From the NCBI GenBank assembly GCA_003450555.1, contig DMFQ01000159.1, positions 1 through 6,333 of the forward strand: a stretch of DNA of 6,333 bases, read 5' to 3'. Source of the DNA: Ktedonobacter sp. Lineage in GTDB: Bacteria > Chloroflexota > Ktedonobacteria > Ktedonobacterales > Ktedonobacteraceae. A program made the position numbers and the translations under genes. How positions within the stretch are numbered: the stretch's first letter is position 1; every line of letters begins with the position of its first letter. Below the pieces are notes generated by a model that did not search any database, was not told the origin of the DNA, and worked only from the letters and a program-made list of their open reading frames with translations. Positions 1-5,054 of this stretch are shown piece by piece.

Positions 1-416
1 CGCTGACCGCCCGAGAGTTCTTTGGGTTTACGTTTGAGGAACGGGGTGAGATTGAGAATTTCACCAGCTTCTTCAACTCGTTTCTTGATCTGATCTTTGG
101 GAAAGTGGCGTAACTTAAGGCTAAAAGCCATATTGTCAAAGACACTCATGTGAGGATAGAGAGCATAATTCTGGAACACCATGGCAATATCCCGATCTTT
201 GGGAGGAACGCCATTGACGACCCTCTCACCAATTCTGATATCGCCTTCCGATAGGTCCTCTAGTCCGGCTACCATACGTAGACAGGTACTCTTTCCACAA
301 CCTGAGGGTCCGACCAGGACTAGAAACTCTTTGTCCTTGACATCGAGGTTGATGTCGTGCACGATTTCAACTTTGTTGAAACGCTTGTAGACATGCTCAA
401 ACTGGACACGTGCCAT
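1..416 (-). CDS. ugpC: Sugar ABC transporter ATP-binding subunit, UgpC/MalK type (partial, C-terminus outside window)
   Basis: This gene encodes the cytoplasmic ATPase that powers a carbohydrate or glycerol-phosphate importer of the CUT1 class. It reads leftwards from ATG at 416-414; 138 complete codons are present before the window edge. Visible motifs are Walker [10 protein letters not shown] (residues 36-44), the Q-loop in [11 protein letters not shown] (Q82) and the ABC signature LSGGQ (134-138), where the window ends. Walker B, the H-loop and the C-terminal regulatory OB-like domain lie outside. The phrase [19 protein letters not shown] is very typical of UgpC/MsmK/MalK shared ATPases, which can serve several permeases. 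An AAAGGAG ribosome-binding site lies about 8 bases upstream of the start (near 424-431). No permease or binding-protein gene is visible, so the substrate is unknown. The family assignment is secure; ugpC is the conventional name, not proof of substrate. Confidence 0.93.
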   Translation of the reverse strand, partial: MARVQFEHVYKRFNKVEIVHDINLDVKDKEFLVLVGPSGCGKSTCLRMVAGLEDLSEGDIRIGERVVNGVPPKDRDIAMVFQNYALYPHMSVFDNMAFSLKLRHFPKDQIKKRVEEAGEILNLTPFLKRKPKELSGGQ

Positions 417-440
417 TACAGTAACTCCTTTGCGCTCCTG

Positions 441-474
441 GCATCAGGTACAATTCGCTTTGTACACTTGATGC
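441..474 (-). promoter_or_regulatory. Hairpin-forming dyad in the 5' leader of the ugpC-like gene
   Basis: The arms GCATCA (441-446) plus GTACAA (448-453) face TTGTAC (460-465) plus TGATGC (469-474). They enclose a 6-base loop and are separated by a small asymmetric bulge. The dyad lies 25-58 bases upstream of the ugpC-like start codon and just above its ribosome-binding site. It could be a repressor operator or an RNA leader structure. The pairing is visible in the sequence; the regulatory role is inferred. Confidence 0.35.
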
Positions 475-513
475 ATCATAACAATTAGAGAGCTTCGCTT
501 AATGTCCTCGTTG

Positions 514-532
514 CGACTGAAATATTCAGTCG
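514..532. promoter_or_regulatory. 19-bp palindrome, candidate operator
   Basis: CGACTGA (514-520) and TCAGTCG (526-532) are exact inverse complements around AATAT; 8 of 9 symmetric positions pair. On the minus strand a TTGACT hexamer (540-535), a near-consensus -35 box, abuts the palindrome on its upstream side, but no good -10 box follows at 16-18 bases. The position about 100 bases upstream of the ugpC-like start fits a LacI-, TetR- or GntR-type site controlling that gene. The regulator is not in the window. Confidence 0.4.
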
Positions 533-578
533 GGAGTCAACGGGACCTCTTCACGTTCAGCTTGCCATCATTTCACTC

Positions 579-615
579 AAAGAGCATAGGGCAAGCAAAC
601 GCTAAAAAGAGCATA
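579..615. repeat. Short direct repeat AAAGAGCATA x2
   Basis: The decamer AAAGAGCATA occurs at 579-588 and again at 606-615, offset by 27 bases, on the edge of an A-rich tract. It may be coincidental or a pair of binding half-sites on about the same DNA face. Nothing else supports a function. Confidence 0.25.
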
Positions 616-684
616 CCATAAAATTTTAAAAAAAACACCTTTTGACGGCCCAAATTTGTCTTTGCGGTCTTAATAACCTTGCCT

Positions 685-828
685 ATGCTTATCGCCTTCC
701 TGTATACCGGTCTTATTTGGGTGGTCGTAGTGTCAAGAGCTAACAACACAGCACCATTTGACACAAACCCTTTCATGGATAGAGTCTCAGGCGGTATACT
801 TAGTATATATCGCCTGATATTTTTGTGA
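685..828 (+). CDS. Doubtful small hydrophobic ORF (47 codons) upstream of the SDR gene
   Basis: The frame is open from 646, after a TGA at 643-645, and the first ATG is at 685. The predicted peptide begins MLIAFLYTGLIWVVVV, which would form one membrane span, followed by a short polar tail ending in IYRLIFL. The TGA at 826-828 directly abuts the GAGGAG ribosome-binding site (829-834) of the SDR gene, an arrangement seen in coupled leader ORFs. Against it: there is no Shine-Dalgarno sequence before 685, its 3' end is made of the 787-817 palindrome, and a longer open frame lies antisense (851-573). I do not recognise the peptide. It may be chance. Confidence 0.22.
   Translation: MLIAFLYTGLIWVVVVSRANNTAPFDTNPFMDRVSGGILSIYRLIFL
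787..817. promoter_or_regulatory. 31-bp interrupted palindrome before the SDR gene, candidate operator overlapping the promoter
   Basis: TCAGGCG (787-793) and CGCCTGA (811-817) are exact inverse complements. The inner bases also pair symmetrically at TATA (795-798) / TATA (806-809), giving 12 of 15 symmetric positions about base 802. TATACT (795-800) inside it could serve as a -10 box, although only a weak -35-like TTCATG (772-777) precedes it. It sits 27 bases upstream of the SDR start. A dimeric repressor of TetR or PadR style would fit. A T-run (820-824) follows the right arm, so a terminator/attenuator reading in the plus direction is the alternative. Confidence 0.5.
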
Positions 829-844
829 GAGGAGCCATACATCC

Positions 845-1603
845 ATGACATTGACGAATTTTGCGGAAGCCGTAGCTGTTATTACTGGAGGTGCGAGTGG
901 CATTGGATTTGCGACCGCACAGGCCCTACACAACAGGGGTGCACATGTCGTCCTGGCAGATATCAATCAGCAGGGATTGCAACAAGCAGAAGAACAGATC
1001 CGACAGCACAATCCGGGAGGCTCGAGCAACGTCTCAAGTATCCCAACGGACGTCACAAGTGAACAGCAAATACAGGCATTAATGCGACAAACTGTCGAAA
1101 CCTATCGACGTATCGACCTCGTAGTGACGTGCGCAGGTATCGGGAGCGGAGGCCCTATCGACCTCTTTACTGCGTCTGAAATGCAGAGGATGATGAACAT
1201 TAACTTCATGGGAACATATCATTGTGTTCAAGCTGCACTTCCCGCAATGCGTCGCCAACAGTCGGGTCATTTCGTCTTTCTCAGCTCGGTCGCTGGTAAA
1301 CTTGGCGCGCCTTTGCTCACTGGCTATTGCGCAACCAAATGGGCCATTCGCGGATTCTCTTCAGCGCTCCGCGCTGAGCTACACTGTACTGGTATAGGAG
1401 TGACCACCGTCTATCCAGCCTGGGTAGAGACCCCTATGATTCACCAGGAAGAAAATGCCATGCAGCTATTGAACGTTCATGCTCTCCTTACAGCGGACCA
1501 GGTCGCGGCGGAAATTCTCCAGGCAGTGACTGAAGATCAGCGTGATCTGACTCTGGCCCCTAATCCCGATTATTGCCATAATACTCAAGATCATGAAAGA
1601 TGA
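845..1603 (+). CDS. Short-chain dehydrogenase/reductase (SDR), apparently frameshifted near its 3' end
   Basis: This is a classical SDR oxidoreductase: a cytosolic Rossmann-fold enzyme that interconverts alcohols and ketones using a nicotinamide cofactor. Visible motifs are the glycine-rich TGGASGIG (residues 14-21), D39 after the second strand (which favours NAD(H) over NADP(H)), D69 in PTDVT, TCAG at 95-98 in place of the usual NNAG, N120, S148 in LSSVAG, and Y161-x3-K165. The N-S-Y-K tetrad is complete. The usual PG after strand 6 is PA (191-192). Start: ATG 845 has GAGGAG at 829-834, 10 bases upstream. As read, the protein has 252 residues and ends in a polar tail after APNPD (residue 242). 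Shifting one base at 1571 restores a coherent tail to 1682, so this stop is probably not the original one. The fold is certain; the substrate is unknown. It is the first gene of a likely operon with the MpaB-type oxygenase. Confidence 0.9.
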   Translation: MTLTNFAEAVAVITGGASGIGFATAQALHNRGAHVVLADINQQGLQQAEEQIRQHNPGGSSNVSSIPTDVTSEQQIQALMRQTVETYRRIDLVVTCAGIGSGGPIDLFTASEMQRMMNINFMGTYHCVQAALPAMRRQQSGHFVFLSSVAGKLGAPLLTGYCATKWAIRGFSSALRAELHCTGIGVTTVYPAWVETPMIHQEENAMQLLNVHALLTADQVAAEILQAVTEDQRDLTLAPNPDYCHNTQDHER

Positions 1604-1682
1604 CCCCGATAAAGCGGAACAGCTTTCAGGCGAGGCATTTCGACAGAAAATGGCGCAAATAACAGCCCAACAACGAGATTAA
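1572..1682 (+). pseudogene. Displaced C-terminal tail of the SDR gene (one-base frameshift)
   Basis: Skipping base T1571 continues the SDR frame for 36 codons to TAA at 1680-1682. The tail reads IAIILKIMKDDPDKAEQLSG, then EAFRQKMAQITAQQRD. It is a plausible helical, charged C-terminus, in contrast to the YCHNTQDHER produced by the annotated frame. The rejoined protein would be about 278 residues, and the gap to the next start shrinks to 44 bases. The site is not a homopolymer, so a read error, a real indel or (less likely) recoding all remain possible. Confidence 0.6.
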
Positions 1683-1726
1683 GTGTGTTTTAAGGGATGG
1701 CAAAACACTAGAACTGGCGGTTACAG

Positions 1727-2563
1727 ATGAAGGATCATGGGTACTATGGCCCTGGCAGCGCGACGTGGAAGATCGCGAGTGAGGCGGTGATTAACCTTGG
1801 AGGTACGCGCGCTGTCTTAATGCAAATAGCCCATCCCCTTGTAGCCATGGGGGTGAGTGAACATAGTAGCTATATGGCCGATCCCTTTGGTCGCGCAAAA
1901 CACACTTTCATACTAGGCCAGATGCTCACCTTTGGTTCCATCTCCACAGCCCACGATGCCGCCCGCACAATCAACCGCCTCCATACACACGTGCATGGTA
2001 AGCTTCCTGACGCTGCAGGAAGCTATAGCAGCGGTACCCACTATAGAGCAAGCGATCCTGAACTTTTGCTCTGGGTGTTCGCTACTTTGATCGACACTAT
2101 CTTATACACCTATCCTATTTTCATTGGCCCGCTCAGCCTGCAAGAGCAAGAACAGTATTACCAGGAGTCGAAAACACTTGGGCACTTGCTTGGTCTTTCA
2201 CAGGAGGATATGCCCGGGAAAGTGCAAGATCTTCGCCACTACGTCAGTGAGATGGTACACAGTGATCACCTGGCAGCGACACCTCAGTCACGCCAGCTAG
2301 CGCAGCAGGTGCTTTTCCCACGTACTCCAGCCTTTCTACGTCCACTGTTACACGTGAATGCCCTGGTAACCAGCGCACTCCTACCCCAACCCATACGTGA
2401 AATTTACGGTATGGAGTGGAGTCCTCGACAGCAACGAGCCTTTGAACTTTCAATGCGAGGATTGCGTACAGTTGTACCGCGGCTGCCTTTATCCCTGCGC
2501 TTATTGCCCATTACGCAGCGATTGATGCGCCAGGGAGTCTTGGGCGAGCAAAAAAGCGGATAG
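1727..2563 (+). CDS. MpaB/DUF2236 family oxygenase
   Basis: This is a member of the DUF2236 family (oxygenase MpaB/MpaB', distantly related to latex-clearing protein Lcp), mostly helical and haem b-dependent where studied. Family features run in order: GYYGPGSATWKIASE (residues 5-19), LGGTRAVLMQIAHPLVAMGV (24-43), EHSSYMADPFGR (45-56), R56-x3-T60 (matching the haem-pocket Arg/Thr pair described in Lcp), FGS at 69-71, conserved H86 in LHTHVHGK as a likely haem ligand, and HYRASDPELLLWVFATLID. At 278 residues it is full length. Start: ATG 1727 is the only sensible start; the SD is weak (GGCGG, 1716-1720). It lies 44 bases after the restored SDR stop and 24 bases before the creatininase-like gene, so all three are probably co-transcribed. 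Family members cleave or oxidise isoprenoid or lipid chains; the substrate here is unknown. Haem ligand residues are inferred from family position. Confidence 0.88.
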   Translation: MKDHGYYGPGSATWKIASEAVINLGGTRAVLMQIAHPLVAMGVSEHSSYMADPFGRAKHTFILGQMLTFGSISTAHDAARTINRLHTHVHGKLPDAAGSYSSGTHYRASDPELLLWVFATLIDTILYTYPIFIGPLSLQEQEQYYQESKTLGHLLGLSQEDMPGKVQDLRHYVSEMVHSDHLAATPQSRQLAQQVLFPRTPAFLRPLLHVNALVTSALLPQPIREIYGMEWSPRQQRAFELSMRGLRTVVPRLPLSLRLLPITQRLMRQGVLGEQKSG

Positions 2564-2587
2564 GATGGATCACAAGAGATAGTTGCC

Positions 2588-3394
2588 ATGATGAAAGTAC
2601 AATTTGAAGAAATGTTTCCCTGGGAACTGGCACAAGCAATAGCGAACGCTCCCATATGCTACCTGCCGCTCGGAGTATTGGAGTGGCACGGCGAACATAA
2701 TGCAGTGGGGCTTGATGCCATCAAGGCTCACGCAATCTGTATCCGTGCTGCTCAACTCTCTGGCGGGGTTGTCGTCCCTCCCTTGTATTGGGCCACAGAC
2801 TCTCGCGAGGATCTAGGGGACGGAACATATCTCACAGGCGGCGTTGAGAAAGGCGAACGCTATCACGTTCCAGGTAATATGTTCTGGCTGCGCCCCGCAA
2901 CATACCTCAACCTGCTCCTGGATATCTACGAGACCATGCGTCGTCGAGGTTTCCGCGCCATCCTGGCTGTGAGCGGTCACTGGTCTGGAGATAGTCTCGC
3001 GACGATTCGCACAAGCGGAGAGCAGTTCCTCGCAAACCATCCAGTGATGAACTGGCTACTGCTCACCGATCAAGAAGTTGTTCCTGACTTGCACTATCCA
3101 CATGAACATGCGGCCGGAGGTGAAACATCACTGCTGATGACCTTGCGCCCCGACCTGGTAGATTTGAGCAAGACGTTCGAGACAGACAAATCACTGAAAC
3201 ACTATTATACTAATGAGCAAGCACATTTGCGCCGTCGCATGGAAACGGACTACAGGTATATTGGCGTCCTCCTCCCAGATGACGATGGGTCAAATGATCC
3301 AGAATTAACCGCCAACGTTGAGAGAGGTCAACTCCTCTTCAACGTTATCTCCGAAAGGATTGCCGAACGAGCAAGAGCGTTACTGACGGTTTGA
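2588..3394 (+). CDS. Creatininase-family metal-dependent amidohydrolase (divergent)
   Basis: The creatininase fold binds two divalent metals and opens cyclic or linear amide bonds; relatives include creatininase, formamidopyrimidine hydrolases and the mycofactocin peptidase MftE. The first motif, LPLGVLEWHGEHNAVGLD (residues 26-43), supplies E32, H34 and D43, equivalent to the usual EqHGxHLPxxtD. H131 in VSGHWSGD (128-135) replaces the usual NGHGGN motif. HEHAAGGETS (172-181) supplies E179 and matches the HAGxxET motif. All five expected metal ligands are therefore visible, but the surroundings are altered: W33 replaces the usual Q, S129 replaces N, and D135 replaces N. The length of 268 residues is normal. 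ATG at 2588 or 2591 are both possible; the SD is poor (AAGAGA, 2574-2579). It follows the oxygenase by 24 bases. The substrate is unknown. Confidence 0.88.
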   Translation: MMKVQFEEMFPWELAQAIANAPICYLPLGVLEWHGEHNAVGLDAIKAHAICIRAAQLSGGVVVPPLYWATDSREDLGDGTYLTGGVEKGERYHVPGNMFWLRPATYLNLLLDIYETMRRRGFRAILAVSGHWSGDSLATIRTSGEQFLANHPVMNWLLLTDQEVVPDLHYPHEHAAGGETSLLMTLRPDLVDLSKTFETDKSLKHYYTNEQAHLRRRMETDYRYIGVLLPDDDGSNDPELTANVERGQLLFNVISERIAERARALLTV

Positions 3395-3430
3395 GTTGAA
3401 GCAGCGCATGCAGAGGTATCCCCACCATCC

Positions 3431-3460
3431 TTGCAAAAATTACGTACCTTGTGCTATAGA
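3431..3460 (+). promoter_or_regulatory. Candidate sigma-70-type promoter for the VOC gene
   Basis: TTGCAA (3431-3436) is followed after 18 bases by TATAGA (3455-3460), preceded by TG at 3452-3453 as in an extended -10 element. Transcription would start near 3467, leaving a leader of about 45 bases before the VOC start codon. Each hexamer matches consensus at four positions. The 117-base gap after the creatininase-like gene is consistent with a separate promoter. Confidence 0.4.
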
Positions 3461-3511
3461 AGAAAAGATACTATTACTGCTATCTATGAACTATGAAGGA
3501 TAGAACGTCAC

Positions 3512-4336
3512 ATGCTGAATCAATCACAATATCCTGCTGAGCAGACCGATACAAAACAACAACTTCATCTCACATTGATCGTAAACGAGAGTCCCTATGA
3601 GGTAACAGCCAACCCGCAGGAGATTTTTCACGAAGCGCTGGAACATGTTCTACCAGAAGGATTGTTGGTCGGGCATCGCATCCGCATTAGTACACCTGGC
3701 GGTGACGAGATTTTTCCCGATATGTTTATTGGAGAAAGCGCTACACACTTCCACACAAACACTTTTCATATCGAGGCCATACCACTAAGTGACATGCCAG
3801 CAGGAACAGGCCAACGAACATGGACAAACTTTGGTTTCGACCACCTTGCCATCACTGTCGCTGATCGTGCAGATGCCAAAGCCTTCTTTAGCGAAGTGAT
3901 GGGCATGACCATCGTCCGAGATGATCGCCATCAAACGGTACTGACCACCGGCAATGTCGCTCTTTTCTGCTTCGATGCAGAAAAAGCGCCCCTCTCAGAT
4001 GGCTTGCCGAGTCGCTGGCACCATATTGGCTTTGTCGTCGATAATCTGGACGCCGCCTATCATCACCTGTCCTACCATGCAAAGCTTCGTAGAGAGCGCG
4101 TCGGCAGTGGCTCTGGCTCCATTGCCTCGGATTTCACCCTGCTTGAGCGCAATGAACGCTGGTCTCTCTACTGCCACTATCGCAACGGTGACACCCGCCT
4201 CATGATCCAACTTTCTGAGATAAAAGCGGAGAACCGGGGCTTTAAAGACCCTCACCACTTCTCCGACCATATGTACGACTACCTCAGTGGACGATACGGC
4301 GTTCGCTTCGAAAATGAAGAACCACTAGGAGATTAG
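3512..4336 (+). CDS. VOC/glyoxalase-fold protein with an extra N-terminal domain
   Basis: Residues about 107-236 form a vicinal-oxygen-chelate module, the fold of glyoxalase I, extradiol dioxygenases and fosfomycin-resistance proteins. First half: FDHLAITV with H111 as a metal-ligand candidate, then FFSEVMGMTIVRDD. Second half: HHIGFVVDNLDAAYHHL with H171, then LMIQLSE. The usual Glu of the final strand (IEL) is Q233, and no Glu is evident at the end of the first half (LFCFD), so the metal site is altered or lost. Residues 1-100 are an additional alpha/beta-looking region (LHLTLIVNESPYEV; HRIRISTPGGDEIFPDMF) that I do not recognise. ATG 3512 has AAGGA at 3496-3500, 11 bases upstream. The stop is TAG at 4334-4336. 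It lies downstream of the creatininase-like gene but probably has its own promoter. The fold is well supported; the reaction is unknown. Confidence 0.82.
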   Translation: MLNQSQYPAEQTDTKQQLHLTLIVNESPYEVTANPQEIFHEALEHVLPEGLLVGHRIRISTPGGDEIFPDMFIGESATHFHTNTFHIEAIPLSDMPAGTGQRTWTNFGFDHLAITVADRADAKAFFSEVMGMTIVRDDRHQTVLTTGNVALFCFDAEKAPLSDGLPSRWHHIGFVVDNLDAAYHHLSYHAKLRRERVGSGSGSIASDFTLLERNERWSLYCHYRNGDTRLMIQLSEIKAENRGFKDPHHFSDHMYDYLSGRYGVRFENEEPLGD

Positions 4337-4364
4337 TGGGAGACCACGCCGGATACAAAAAAGG

Positions 4365-4457
4365 CCAGAAGGATCAGCCAGCTAATAATAAAAGCAATAA
4401 GCAATCGCATGGCGATTTTAGAAAAGAGCCACGAGAAGCGGTGGCTGGTCCTTCTGG
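4365..4457 (+). repeat. 16-bp imperfect inverted repeat with 61-base loop
   Basis: CCAGAAGGATCAGCCA (4365-4380) pairs with TGGCTGGTCCTTCTGG (4442-4457): 15 Watson-Crick pairs and one G-U pair in RNA. The loop (4381-4441) contains the start codon of the small membrane ORF, and the right arm lies in its coding sequence. A shorter hairpin, AGCCAC (4427-4432) / GTGGCT (4441-4446), competes for the right arm, so the transcript could switch between two folds. The pairing is directly visible; a role in translation control, 3'-end stability or as a relic of a small mobile element is inference. Confidence 0.5.
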
Positions 4458-4522
4458 TGGCAGGCACCTGCGCATTGATTCTATTCGTAGCCATATCATA
4501 CTCCATATTAATTGGTATTTAG
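4409..4522 (+). CDS. Small single-span membrane protein (37 residues)
   Basis: ATG 4409 to TAG 4520-4522 encodes a charged N-terminus MAILEKSHEKR followed by a long uninterrupted hydrophobic segment from W12 to the end (WLVLLVAGTCALILFVAISY, then SILIGI). This is the usual layout of a small tail-anchored or single-span membrane protein with a cytoplasmic basic N-terminus. No Shine-Dalgarno sequence is visible; the start codon sits in the loop of a perfect AATCGC-ATG-GCGATT hairpin. The frame is the same as that of the VOC gene and is open all the way back to its TAG, with no other ATG, GTG or TTG between. I do not recognise it. A competing GTG-initiated frame at 4336 is less protein-like. Confidence 0.4.
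   Translation: MAILEKSHEKRWLVLLVAGTCALILFVAISYSILIGI
4421..4446 (-). terminator. Weak candidate terminator for the minus strand (downstream of the DUF971 gene)
   Basis: Read leftwards, AGCCAC (4446-4441), an 8-base loop and GTGGCT (4432-4427) are followed by CTTTTC (4426-4421). The stem is 6 bp and the T-run only four bases. It lies about 200 bases past the DUF971 stop codon. It overlaps the small membrane ORF, so it may simply be a by-product of that region's structure. Confidence 0.22.
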
Positions 4523-4641
4523 ACATCCACCTAATCCACAACATCCAATACTTACAACGTTTTTTGTAACTGTTGTTAACATGGCATCCAATTGGGGTCA
4601 ATGGAGTATTTGGAACGAGGAAACCAACAATTAATAACCTC

Positions 4642-4995
4642 TTACCTCCTTTGTGTCACTCTCTTTGAGCGACACTCCTCGCACTCGCAACTCCCACGTA
4701 GTTTCTCATACGTATATATCCCTGTTTTATGGCCATCCTCCCAGATTGGCGTCAAGCCATAGCGGCCAACCGGTTGAATATTTGCCAGCGTCGTCTCCTC
4801 AACACTCAGGCTCTGTCTGCTCTGCAACATGCCTGGTTGACCACCTTCACCGGCACACCAGGCGCAGGGACAGGCCCAGCGTAACGCCTCCCAACTGTGG
4901 ATACTCTCGTGCTCATCGCTCCAAGTCAAAATGAGTTGACGGTTCTCTTCATCCAAAAGAAATGATGTAGGAATAGGGTGATTATACTGGCTCAT
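4642..4995 (-). CDS. DUF971 (GBBH-like N-terminal domain) protein with two Cys clusters
   Basis: This is a stand-alone DUF971 domain, homologous to the zinc-binding N-terminal domain of gamma-butyrobetaine hydroxylase and found as a small bacterial protein or linked to Mrp/ApbC-type iron-sulfur factors. Numbered from M1 at 4995: LILTWSDEHESIHSWEALRW (21-40), CPCAWC (42-47), VGRYGLTPIWEDGHKTGIYT (76-95) with H89, and LRGSCECEECR (99-109). C42, C44, C47 and H89 match the zinc ligands known in GBBH. The second cluster, C103-x-C105-x2-C108, is an additional potential metal site. Start: an in-frame ATG exists at 5013, but only the ATG at 4995 has a good SD (AGAGG, 5010-5006, 10 bases away), giving 117 residues. 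A strong promoter lies at 5083-5055. The biochemical role is unknown; an iron-sulfur cluster role is only suggested by family context. Confidence 0.85.
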   Translation of the reverse strand: MSQYNHPIPTSFLLDEENRQLILTWSDEHESIHSWEALRWACPCAWCAGEGGQPGMLQSRQSLSVEETTLANIQPVGRYGLTPIWEDGHKTGIYTYEKLRGSCECEECRSKRVTQRR

Positions 4996-5054
4996 AAAAT
5001 GTATACCTCTCATGCAATGATGATTGCTATCGTGAAATTCCTCTACCAGGAACT

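Larger units (their letters stand above)
417..844. other. Divergent intergenic region between the ugpC-like gene and the SDR gene
   Basis: This 428-base stretch separates two divergently read genes and should hold both promoters. It contains a hairpin in the ugpC leader (441-474), a 19-bp palindrome (514-532), a 10-base direct repeat AAAGAGCATA at 579-588 and 606-615, an A-rich tract around 604-637, a 7-base inverted repeat GTGTCAA (730-736) / TTGACAC (758-764), a doubtful small ORF (685-828), and a 31-bp palindrome (787-817) just before the SDR ribosome-binding site. No tRNA, CRISPR or transposase trace was seen. For the ugpC side, TATGAT (480-475, minus) is a possible -10 box, but no good -35 accompanies it. 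Confidence 0.7.

Noticed and set aside
181..390. 69-codon plus-strand ORF opposite the ABC ATPase
   Set aside because: It lies entirely antisense to a clear ABC ATPase with Walker A, Q-loop and signature motifs.
730..764. GTGTCAA / TTGACAC inverted repeat and TTGACA (758-763) as a promoter
   Set aside because: TTGACA is a perfect -35 hexamer, but no -10 box lies 16-18 bases downstream (781-786 is AGAGTC). The 7-base inverted repeat alone is weak.
573..851. 92-codon minus-strand ORF in the divergent intergenic region
   Set aside because: Its start lies inside the SDR start region, it runs antisense across the palindrome and promoter area, it has no ribosome-binding site, and its residues resemble no family.
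2588..3394. Creatininase-like gene as mycofactocin peptidase MftE
   Set aside because: No mycofactocin precursor, radical SAM or chaperone gene is nearby, and the motifs differ from the canonical ones; only the broad fold is shared.
4336..4569. GTG-initiated 77-codon ORF overlapping the VOC stop (TAGTG)
   Set aside because: The overlap and an AGGAG 4 bases upstream are tempting, but the spacing is short and the peptide is low-complexity polar, with a tail across structured non-coding sequence. The alternative frame gives a much more protein-like membrane peptide.
4552..4569. TTACAA / TTGTAA dyad with a T-run as a terminator
   Set aside because: The stem is only 6 bp and AT-rich, and the T-run sits in the loop rather than after the stem.
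4581..4634. 17-codon ORF with a Trp-rich peptide (NWGQWSIWNEE)
   Set aside because: It is too short to judge, has no ribosome-binding site, and nothing around it suggests a precursor-peptide system (no modification enzyme or transporter adjacent).
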